Positions 48,857 to 57,923 of a DNA stretch of 64,000 bases are shown here, one piece after another. Each line of letters opens with the position of its first letter. The first letter of the stretch is position 1. The stretch lies in contig NC_089177.1 in the NCBI RefSeq assembly GCF_947507565.1, positions 3,160,648 to 3,224,647 of the forward strand. The letters are read 5' to 3'. Source of the DNA: Oscarella lobularis. Taxonomy: Eukaryota; Porifera; Homoscleromorpha; Homosclerophorida; Oscarellidae. Under the pieces are notes generated by a model. That model had not been told where the DNA came from and did not search any database. It saw only the letters and a program-made list of their open reading frames with translations. The position numbers and the translations under genes were made by a program.

Positions 48857-50152
48857 TTACAAATACGTTGCCGATCTCCGCGATCTTTGCATTTTCGCGT
48901 TGGCGTAGACGGGAACGTTCGCGTACGCATGACTTTGTTGTTGAACGTTTTCATAATCGTGTTCAACTTCAACGCTTTGGGATTTGGACGCGCTGGCGAC
49001 GTTTTCGTAATCAGGAGTGACGTCATCATAATCGATTTCCGCTACATCGTCATACAATTGAGACGGAATGGAGGCCGGTCGTAAGAACTTCCTAATGGGA
49101 GTTGCCATGGCAGCCACCACTGGCGTGCCATCAGAAGACGAAGAGACGTCGACGTCGTCGGCGCTGTGAGGAGGAGGGGTGTGAAAGGAGGAAGATGACG
49201 GATTCGAGACATATCTCCTCACAGGAGCCTTGCGATTGATCTCGTACGTTATGCTTGATCCAATCTCCACTTTTTTCAGCGTCGAACCGGGGGATTGGTC
49301 CGATACGAGTGACCACAGAAGATGAGAAATTCGTTTCGCCGCTTTGTGATTCAGCAGCTGCACCATCTGTCGACCTCGAGCCGCATCGTAGATAAAAAGC
49401 TGCGGCTGCTGACTGGAAACGTTCACTTCAAATCGTTGAATATTCTTTGCCTTCCACGACATATAGACGTCCGTGTCTGTAAAGAGCGGATTAGCAATGA
49501 GAAGACGACCACCTGACGGCAAGAGCACAGCATTAACGTAGGCCAGATCTCGAGGCCACAGAACGTGATAGAACTCGTCCTTATAATTCACTACAGAGAT
49601 ACTAAAGATTATATATGTCATCGCTTTTTCCCCCTATCTCTCACTCGGCTTCCAGTCTCGATACTGCATGATTTCCGCAACCCACGAGGCGAGCTGTTCC
49701 TTCGTTTTCAGCAGGACCGTCCACGTCTCGGGCGACTTTCTCGGCCGCATTCTCGCTATCTGTATCTTGAGCATTTCCTGCACGACGCTGAAGCGCACTT
49801 CGCTCATGTCCCACACGAATTTAACGGCCGATTGATGAGCGCCGTGACCCTTGATGCCGCTCAAGTACAGGCCGCTCGTTTCTGCGCACGAGAAGACATT
49901 TTTTCACTCGCGATTGACGTCAAGTGTCATCCCGACCTCTTCCGGAATGGTATACCCGCTCGATTTCCAAGATAGCGAGAGTGAATGGCTTGGGATCCGC
50001 CGACTGTAACGGACAAGGAGTTCTCGATCGCGAGGTTTCTCGTTCGCGATACGACGTTTCTGTACCGTTCCTGACGGTCTCATGACGACGTCGTCTTCGA
50101 AAAGCTTCGTCTTCGCTTCTGATACTAAGTCGGGCTGATTTCTAAGCGCCAT
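48857..50152 (-). CDS. DOK/IRS-like adaptor: PH-like plus PTB domain with tyrosine-rich tail
   Basis: Starts MALRNQPDLVSEAKTKLF at 50152. A first, PH-like region includes LYLSGIKGHGAHQSAVKFVW and ends LASWVAEIMQYRDWKP. After a short intron (about 49653-49590) an IRS-type PTB-like domain follows: YHVLWPRDLAYVNAVLLPSG, DVYMSWKAKNIQRFEV and PQLFIYDAARGRQM. The tail carries YDDV, DYDDV, DYENV, HDYENV, YANV and YANA, that is several YxN motifs preferred by GRB2-type SH2 domains. The end is TYL with TAA at 48857-48859. The role is inferred: docking to phosphorylated receptors such as NPxY sites. The first exon join (near 49990-49880) is uncertain. The next minus-strand gene starts only 92 bp downstream. 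Confidence 0.65.
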
Positions 50153-50255
50153 CGTGCCTGAGTCGCTGCGCAGTTCCGCTTCGACACAATAACAATGTCC
50201 CGAATATACAAACAAAGTTACGACAAACAAGGCGGTACTGTAATTGTAAATGACG

Positions 50256-52236
50256 TCACTTTAGCATTTGAAAGCGAATAACAAATATGACAGCAACCAT
50301 CAGCAAAATTCCAATCAGAACAAAAGGAATCGTTACGTTTAGATTATCGCGATCAGATGACGGCACGATTGTTGACGTTGAATATGCCAAGTAGACGCTT
50401 GACACCAGATCGGCGATGCCAAGAAAGCTCAGCATTGTGGCAAGCAAATCCAATCTAACAACAACGAACATTAGATTAATTAATTAATTAATTAAACTTG
50501 ATAAGTCAAAATAACTACTAAAAAATTTTAGTTGCACATCTTACCGTTTCTGACTTTTTTTTTCAACAATTCCACTGTAAAATCCATAGAGATCGTTGAC
50601 AGACTCCGAAATATCCTTCATCATTTCGTCAATGCCTACCACGGTGCTCCACATTTTTAACTGAAGGCCGTAAATTGAGTCTCATTTTGCAGGAATACAA
50701 ATACATTTTCACCTGAGGAGCGACTACAGACGATGTTGTTACAGGCTTCGACAAATCAGCTTTGAAACTCAACATTTCGCCTTGAAGTTTTTGAAGTTTT
50801 TTCAAGTTATCTTCGTTTCTTTTTTCACTTATAATCAGACCCTCAACTCTCTAAAGAAGTAGAGTATCTATGGAATTTTGACGTGAACGCTCTGAGCACG
50901 GACACTAGTATCCGTGCTCTGAGTCTGATGTATGTATACTTGACCAAAACGTCTTAGAACCATTCGACGCAAAAGGAGGATTTCAATCAGCGAAAACGCT
51001 GCTAGTGGACGACTAAAGAATCTTTTTAGTCAGTGGAGGGTCATTGAGTCCTTTCATACGCTGTGCCAAGTACGGTTCCTATTTCCTCGTTTTCATCCTT
51101 CCTAACGTACAAAAACAGCAATGGCACGATGTTACGTCAAACTTGAGGCACTTCGCCTACCTGTGATTTTTCCAAACTTTTAGCTCTGAGGCGTTCTCTT
51201 TACCGTGAAAAAACAAGATGCATCCTCCGTCTTTGTGAAAGCACGGATAGACTCCTGTAGTGCAACGAGTGATCTATTTTTCCACAATTTGGGAACTTGT
51301 TACCTCCATCTGATCTAGCATGTCGTTTGTAAAGGCGCTCTTTTATGAAGTCGTCCACGTATTCGTCGGGAGTCTCACTCTTTGCGTCCCACTCCATTTG
51401 ACATATGTAATAGGCTGCTCGTTTTAGTTGCGATTCTTCCCTCAATCCTGAAACTTGCGCTATTGTGAAAGAATACAGCCTGTCTTCGGTATGTTCGTCA
51501 AAAAACTAGGAATTGAACGTTTCGGGCTGCCTCTTTTTTTTACTTTTTCAATTACCTGACTCTGTTTATTGTATTTCTTTTGAAGAATATCCAGAACAAA
51601 ATCCTTGGGGTTAAAAATAGGCCAACTTTCTTTGTCAATGTCGTCCATCTTGACGGTCAGTTTCCTTATACAGTACCAATGTTTAATAATACCTCGTTTG
51701 AACTGCTAAGGACGCTTATACTGGGTTCTCTTTGACTCACACAGCATTCTTATTGCATTCTAAAGCAAATTTTATTGCAATAATTATGTATAGACTGAGC
51801 ACACTTGCATGTCCAAGAGATGCTGTACTAGGTGAACGCCATTATCACTAGACAAAAATCAATGTCATTAAATGTGTGCGACTTTTCAGCAAGTGGTCGG
51901 TATACCTTGGGGTCACTGTAAAGCGCACTATCCCCGCGCTTTTGCCAGCAAATTCTCGCAGAAAAACCTCAAAAAGAAACGTTGCTAATCTCTAACTTGA
52001 AGCAATGTACAGTATCTCACATCGTCAAGAATGAACTCCAGCCAAGTCCCTGATTCATTCCGTAGAGGAAGCAGCAGTGTGAGTCGATCGTTTATTTCAT
52101 TGCCTTCAATGGAAAATGCTTTGACTTGTGTCTATTCGGACAATAGGAGCTCAGCAAATAGTAACATTCTTGGTACAGCTAATCAAACCGTTTTCACGTT
52201 TTCTTTGAATAAAGAAGTGTCATCGTAGCCAAACAT
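50256..52236 (-). CDS. Unrecognised multi-exon protein with C-terminal membrane anchor
   Basis: The start is proposed at 52236 (MFGYDDTSLFKENVKT). It splices to TQVKAFSIEGNEINDRLTLL...WLEFILDD (about 52145-52030), then SDNGVHLVQHLLDMQ (about 51845-51805), NAIRMLCESKRTQ, MDDIDKESWPIFNPKDFVLD (51648), EHTEDRLYSFTIAQVSG...CQMEWDAKSETPDEYVDDF, and GVYPCFHKDGGCILFFHG. A helical stretch follows (EKRNEDNLKKLQKLQGEM, ISESVNDLYGFYSG). The last exon ends with a hydrophobic segment, IPFVLIGILLMVAVIFVI, and RFQMLK, then TAG at 50256-50258. No family is recognised. A tail-anchored or single-pass protein is suggested. Middle exon joins (51150-50900) are uncertain. Confidence 0.5.
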
Positions 52237-52638
52237 TTTCCTTAGGAGCGCTTTGCTGTCATATGAACAAAACGGAGTTCTATTTAGATGAATTGTTATC
52301 AGTTGCGTCTTACTACCGACCGTTCCGAGACATGGTCTACTTGCACGGTTCGCCCGTCCCAAGTCGGTGAGTCAGAGGGAAGCGAAAAAGGAAAGCAAAA
52401 GTGGAGTTCAAAACGTGCGATCCCGCCAACGTCGGCCCAGTGTCTGCCACTCGAGATCATTGTCACGCGCAGTCTGATACTCAGCCTGAGGCCGACTTCC
52501 TATATGATACGTCCGGTTGACTTCAACCTCGACCTCGACCTCGACCTCGACCTCGACCCGGAAATTCTTTGCGTGCTTGCTGCTAAACGCCGCACCATAT
52601 AAAGACGAAACAGAGTTAGTATAGAGCCAAACTTGAAC
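52237..52638. promoter_or_regulatory. Divergent promoter region with (ACCTCG)n repeat
   Basis: About 400 bp lie between the start of the minus-strand membrane-anchor gene and the plus-strand single-exon gene. A hexamer CGACCT repeat of five copies occupies about 52529-52558. A weak CATATAAAG, TATA-like, lies at about 52596-52604, some 35 bp before the plus-strand ATG. Confidence 0.4.
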
Positions 52639-53742
52639 ATGTCTTGGTGGGAACTCATCGTGGACTCGGTGCCTGTAGTCGGCGCCGGCTACCGAACCGT
52701 AAGGGCAGTCACTGCACACATCTGCGGTGACCACGAGGAAGCTGCAGCGCAATGGCAAGAGGCGGGTATGAATATTGCCGGAGACGCATTGGGTTTAGTG
52801 ACGGGAGGAGCGGGAAAAGCTGCCGCCATGGGTGGAAAATTTGCCGTCGCTGGAGCGAAAGCAGCCGGGAAAGCAGTCGTCAAAGCAGGTGGCAAAGCGG
52901 CACTCAAACAAATTGCAAAAGGAGGCATGAAAGGAATTACAAAGCAAGCCTTGAAAAAGGCTGCGAAAACGGGAGCGCGAGCTGCTCTTCGCGAAGGCCG
53001 AAAACGACTCTCAAGAAAAGGCATGAAAACGTTTGCCAAAAAATACATTAAGAAAAAAATCAAGCAAAAGGCCAAAAAGAAGGTCAAAGAGGCAGGAAAA
53101 GAAATACTAGAAGGCATCCAAAGGCAAATCAGTGAAAGCGGCGAAGGTGATGACGAAGCAGGAGAAGACTCGGACGTAGAAGGGGAAGTCAATATTGACA
53201 GCATGCGATTTTTCAGCGGCGTGTGGAGAGGCTACTACAGCCAATACGGTACCAACTACGACGTCCAATGCGTTCTAGTCTTCGACTGGGACAGAAAGAT
53301 AGCCGGCAAGGGAAGTGACACGGTGTCCAACTATACGGTATCAGGTCAGGTCAACCCCGACGGTCAGTTCGAGTTCAGAAAGGTTTACAGCGGTCCGACC
53401 GCTTATCACACTGTGACTTACGAGGGAACGGTGGAAATGTGCGATCAACCCGTTCTGCAGGGAGAATGGTGCATCGAGACCACCGGGCAGAGAGATCGCT
53501 TTGCGCTCGTTCTCTCCGAAGTCGGTCTCGATTCGGGCGTTGTTTGCATGTCGTGCGTCGAAGCCAGTGCCGCGCTGGCGATGACGCACGATCAGAAACG
53601 TCGCGAAATTGTCGAAGGTCTGCTCGAAGTGCTTGAGGGCGCGGATCGCGATCAGTTGACGGCTTGTAGTGATGAAGACCTTGTCAGTCTTGCGTTGACG
53701 CTTGCTGTTGAGGAGGAGGAAGAGGAGGAAAGCGACGAGTGA
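52639..53742 (+). CDS. Unrecognised single-exon protein: Gly/Ala/Lys-rich helix region plus beta-barrel-like domain
   Basis: Encodes 367 residues, opening MSWWELIVDSVPVVGAGYRT. Residues about 15-75 form Gly/Ala-rich hydrophobic stretches (NIAGDALGLVTGGAGKAA). Residues about 75-165 are strongly basic with KK and RK repeats (KKYIKKKIKQKAKKKVKE). An acidic linker follows. Residues about 190-300 look like a compact all-beta domain: FFSGVWRGYYSQYGTNYDV, then IAGKGSDTVSNYTVSGQV and YHTVTYEGTVE. This pattern recalls lipocalin- or avidin-like barrels, but I cannot name a family. The tail is acidic (EEEEEEESDE). The lack of introns and separate composition set it apart from its neighbours. The function is unknown; membrane or nucleic-acid binding by the basic region is only a possibility. 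Confidence 0.7.
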   Translation: MSWWELIVDSVPVVGAGYRTVRAVTAHICGDHEEAAAQWQEAGMNIAGDALGLVTGGAGKAAAMGGKFAVAGAKAAGKAVVKAGGKAALKQIAKGGMKGITKQALKKAAKTGARAALREGRKRLSRKGMKTFAKKYIKKKIKQKAKKKVKEAGKEILEGIQRQISESGEGDDEAGEDSDVEGEVNIDSMRFFSGVWRGYYSQYGTNYDVQCVLVFDWDRKIAGKGSDTVSNYTVSGQVNPDGQFEFRKVYSGPTAYHTVTYEGTVEMCDQPVLQGEWCIETTGQRDRFALVLSEVGLDSGVVCMSCVEASAALAMTHDQKRREIVEGLLEVLEGADRDQLTACSDEDLVSLALTLAVEEEEEEESDE

Positions 53743-54055
53743 CGGATTGGCGACGACTCATATAGACTGTGCCGCGGCGCGCTAGCTTTGCTGAGGGCTT
53801 TCTTCCGCTAATTTTTCTTCGTAAAGCTGATTTTCAGATTATATACTGCTGACTCAATCGTTCTGTCTGTGGCGCAGAGGGTAGACTAAGTTCCTCATGC
53901 AGGCCGGCTGCACTGCATGTAGTACCATGACTATAGATAGTATGACAGTGGTCTAACTCTAACGAACGGGGTTTGCTGTGGTAGAGACCAAATTATTGGT
54001 GCTATCTATTGGTCCGTCACGCCTAGATCGTGCATGACACAATGTGGCCAAGGGG
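53743..54055. other. Convergent 3' intergenic region
   Basis: 313 bp between the single-exon unknown gene and the PHYH-like gene. Nothing beyond probable 3' UTR sequence was seen. Confidence 0.5.
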
Positions 54056-54968
54056 CTAATTATCAGCTGTGCGATCTCCTCTATCTTCTTGGCGATTGTA
54101 CTTCTTCTTCTTCGCATTTGGCTCCATTTTCTCCCACAATCGTTCCTTTATTGCCGTGTCGGGAACCTTTTGAATTGGTACATAGCGAGCGTGATGATGA
54201 TCCCATAGGGGATCATTTCGTGCTGCGTTATAGGCAATGATGTAAGACCAGCGCGGTTTGGGCGACGTGTTCTTCGCCGACCGATGAAGCGTATTGCAGT
54301 GGAGAAAGAACACGTCGCCCGGCTCGAACTCACAATACACGAGTTCGTGACGCTCGAGAGCGGGCTCGACTCGCTGCATGTCGGCACCCAGTTGATCGCC
54401 GGACGATCCGTGATTGATTCGACCAATTTTGTGCGATCCCTTCAACACCTGCAGACAACCGTTCTCTTTTGTCGCGCCGTCAATCGCAATCATCGCACTC
54501 AGCATCAGAGGATACAGACAACCGTTTTTGTACCAGTAGCCATAGTCCTGATGCCATTCCCAAGCGCCGCCAACAAACGGCTCTTTAAGCATTATCTACA
54601 GCGAAACTTCGTTTAGTGGTCTAGACATTTATGAGTGGAGGCCTCTGTCAGAGATCACGTGCGCTTCTTTTTCGTTTGAGTACCTTTGAGTGGTAATGGT
54701 ACACTTCTCCTTCTAAGAGTTGTTCTGCGCAGCTGGTGAGTTTTTCAGATCTCGAAAACATGCCGTAGACGTCGTCGACGGGATGATTCCATACGGACAA
54801 TTTGGTGACGCCTCCGGAAGCGTCGTTGCGCTTTACGGCATTGTCAGTCATTTCTTTGTCGCGCTTCGCCGCGTCGAAGAGAATGGCGCATTCTTCGGAA
54901 TCGAACATTTTGCGCTTGAAGAGGTATCCATCCTCGTGATAGCGAGATATTTCCTCTGCAGAAAGCAT
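54056..54968 (-). CDS. Phytanoyl-CoA dioxygenase family protein (PHYHD1-like)
   Basis: Two exons (54968-54684 and 54595-54056) give 274 residues. This is an Fe(II)/2-oxoglutarate-dependent oxygenase fold. The start reads MLSAEEISRYHEDGYLFKR, as in PHYHD1. WHQDYGYWY supplies the His-x-Asp iron ligands, GCLQVLKGSHK follows, and HCNTLHRSAKN supplies the distal His, with the 2-oxoglutarate-binding Arg likely in PKPRWSYI. The C-terminus is basic (KKKKYNRQE). Related enzymes hydroxylate lipids or small molecules; the substrate here is unknown. PHYHD1 is the nearest recognised relative, but other PHYH-family members are possible. Confidence 0.85.
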
Positions 54969-55081
54969 GACGCGGAAGAGAGAGACCCGTACACATGTAT
55001 ATATTTACACGCAGCGTTTTGCATTAATTAATATCCCATTAATGAAAGGTATTACTCAGAAATGACGGTCATGGACTAGGC

Positions 55082-56296
55082 TTATTTCAGTGTCAGGTAC
55101 TTGCTATTATTGGTTTCGCTGTATTCATTTGGTGGACGAGGCAGAGATCGGTCTTGGGATTTCTTCACAGCATCCTCCATTGTTTCGTACATATTATCAG
55201 GCTTGCAACCGTAAGCCGGATTCTCGTCACTTCGAGCAAATGACGGCACAGAGGGTCCCTCGTACGTTTTATCCTGCGAAGGAGGAAACTCTTTCTCTTC
55301 GTATCTGTGCGGGTCAATCGGCGGCGGCATCGACGGCATCGACGGCATCGACGTAGGTCGCTTAGGTTGAGAGCTGTCGGCGTGCGACATGCGACGAGTG
55401 TCGCTGTCTCGCCTTCGCCTACATACGACGACGCCGATGACAACGATAACGATAACGAGTACAACGACACCTCCGCCAGCGGCTCCGGCAATCAGTGGGA
55501 TTTGATTGTTTTGTGAATTCTCTACACCTGGACTAGGAGAAACGGAGGACGACGAAGAGCTGAAAGGCGGCAAAGAGCTGGAGGACGGCGGAGAACTGGA
55601 AGACGTTTGAAGCGACGACGCCTCTGAACTTAATGCGACCGTCATGGTTGCATCGCTTGAGGGGTCGGGTGGAAGCGCGGTAGTAGGGAAACCAAATTCG
55701 CAATACACACTCCAGAGGAGTGTTAACTCAACCTTGTTGTTGTATCCCCCCTTAAGGATGATGTTCTTGCTGTTGTTCAGATCACCGGTTAGGGTATGAG
55801 ATAACATCGCAACCGGCTTGACCGTGTCCTGGTCGTAAATGTTGATGTTCAGACTAACAAATCCCTGTAGGATTCGGAATACGGATTTTATCCAATTTTG
55901 ATATAGGAGACGAACTTACAGGCCATTGTCCTAGTTCGGTGACTATCACCGAGTTGTTGATCGCGCCGATCGTCGATTCGAATTTGTAATCATCGTCGAA
56001 TATGAAATTGGAGCTAAAACACGTCGTTCCAATGCACAACGATTCGATAAAGTTGTCGCATTCTTGGAAAGGACAAGAGCAGCACGTGCTGCAGCACGTT
56101 TTTCCGTCGATATTCTTCGCTTCTTCGTGAACGAACGACACGAGTTCCACTTCGATCGCGTGCCTTACGCAGATAGGCACATTCGCCTTTACACAAGCGA
56201 CGCTATGACGTCTCACATCACAAACAAAAAGAGATTTACCCCTAACGCAAACAGTTCCCAGAGGAAGAGTAGACAGAACAAGCTGACAGACGACAT
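55082..56296 (-). CDS. Orphan type I receptor A: Notch-ligand N-terminal-like domain, Ser/Pro stalk, ITIM-like tail
   Basis: Three exons fit in frame: 56296-56247, 56163-55920 and 55864-55082, giving 358 residues. MSSVSLFCLLFLWELFA is a signal peptide. The ectodomain begins IEVELVSFVHEEAKNIDGK, then CC..CC.C and ESLCIGTTCF, followed by SLNINIYDQDT and LLWSVYC. This spacing resembles the MNNL domain of Delta/Jagged, ending where DSL would start, but no DSL or EGF follows. A Ser/Pro stalk leads to the TM (IPLIAGAAGGGVVVLVIVIV) and an RRRR stop-transfer. The tail has EFPPS, ENPAY (NPxY), MYETM (YxxM), and at the very end SKYLTLK, which fits the ITIM consensus. It is paralogous to the gene at 57924-59460. 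Confidence 0.72.
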
Positions 56297-56739
56297 TACA
56301 GCAGCCAAGGAATGGAGCCAAGTAGTACCAGACGATCTTTATCTAGGAATTGAGCTGCCAAAGATAGCGTGCAGCTACACAACTGACGGAAAGCAGCCAG
56401 CAAACCGTTTTCCCCGTAAATGCAATTCGTCTGAAATAAGACAGGAGCGTGCCCGCGGTTTAGGAGAACCCTATAATGACAGAACACTTCCCGACTTCGT
56501 TGACGGTTTATGCAACCCCCCCCCCCCCCCCCGCTCATTTTTAAACACCTCAAGGCGTGCGTATCTTCCCAGAAACGAAGTTGCCAGGGGAGCCCACGTT
56601 AATGTCGAACGTAATTACCTCGGCTAACTTCCCTAGCATCAGCACAACAACAAGTTGCGTTTCCAGAAACGCTACACAAAGATCATAGGTCAAGGGGTGC
56701 ACTTCAGGGACTGCATAAAATAGACATAATCACCCCCTT
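56297..56739. other. Intergenic region upstream of receptor A
   Basis: 443 bp between the receptor A start and the CtBP 3' end. It contains a 17-base poly-C run at 56516-56532. No ORF with support was seen. It probably holds the receptor promoter and CtBP 3' UTR. Confidence 0.5.
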
Positions 56740-57849
56740 TCACTTTTGACTCCACCTGTCACTATTAGCAACGAAGCCGCTTCGATTGACCCAGCTTCTC
56801 AAACACGACTCGGGCGTCGTGCCAAGAAGCGCTCGTTTCGCCTCCTCGGCACACGTGCGTCGATTTTCAATGATCGACTGATCGCTATACCAGGCGGCGT
56901 GCGGCGTCAAAATCACGTTCGGCGCCGAGCACAACGGACTGCTCGACGGCGAAAACACGCACGGCTCCGCTTCGACGACGTCGAGAGCGGCACCGCTCAC
57001 GTGACCGCTGCGTAAAGCGGCCGCGAGAGCTTCCTCGTCGATCAAGCCACCGCGAGCCGTATTCACAATAAAGGATCCTTTCTTTAGGAAGGCCAGAGTA
57101 TCGGCGTTGAGAATGTGCTTCGTCTGAGAGGAGAGGCCACAGTGAAAGGATATGACGTCACTTTGCCCTAGAAGGTCTTTGAGGCTGTACATTCGACTTA
57201 TTCCTAAGGCTTTGGAGATCCCCTCGGATAAGAAAGGATCGTAGAAGACGACGTTGAAGCCAAAGGGTTTGGCTCGGAGTGCGACCGCCGTGCCTATGTT
57301 GCCCAGGCCGACGAGGCCGAGCGTTTGACCGCGCATGCGTCGCGCGCCTTTCGCTTCGCGCTCGATGTCGACGACGCGCGCGAACGAGGCGGCGCCCGTT
57401 TTGAGTTTTTCGGCGAGCCACGTCGTCCGACGGTAGAGATTGAGAATGAGAGAGAGCGCGAAGTCGGCGACTTCTTCCGTTCCGTACGCGGGCGAGTTGC
57501 TGACCGATATTCCGAGACTTGCTGCCGTTTTCGTGTCGATGTTGTCGTAACCTGTCGTCAGAGGGAGGGAGGCGGGGCTCGAGTTATGGGGAGCTATGGG
57601 GGGACGCTATTTCGCAGCACCTGCACCGAATCGCACGATTGCTCTGCATTTCGTTAATCGCTTCAGAAGAGTCTCGTTCACTTGAATAGTGTGGAAAACG
57701 AGAGCGACGTCGGCCGATGCGAGTAGGTCGTCGGAAAGGTCCTCGTTTGAGTGCTTGTCGGCACCGATCACTGTTGCAGTGCCGTCCAGAACGCTAGCCT
57801 CGACGGCGACGTCGGACGAGTCGAGAATGACTACAATCGGCTTGGCCAT
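56740..57849 (-). CDS. CTBP: C-terminal-binding protein, transcriptional corepressor
   Basis: Two exons (57849-57621 and 57551-56740) give 346 residues. CtBP is an NAD(H)-sensing dehydrogenase-fold corepressor that binds PxDLS motifs. The N-terminus reads MAKPIVVILDSSDVAVEASV. DNIDTKTAASLGISVSN follows, then ILNLYRRTTW. The Rossmann motif is GLVGLGNIGTAVALRAKPFG, with FYDPFLSEG. Catalytic-type residues appear in NTARGGLIDE (Arg), VVEAEP (Glu) and TPHAAWYSDQ (His, with the CtBP-typical Trp). The C-terminus stops soon after the dehydrogenase core, so the long disordered tail of vertebrate CtBP1/2 is absent. It lies between the two orphan receptor genes on the same strand. Confidence 0.93.
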
Positions 57850-57923
57850 GTTGGGCACAAACACGTGACGTGACTAAAACCGCGTGACGCCAGCAAACAA
57901 AGAGCGTGCAGTACAATTTAATT

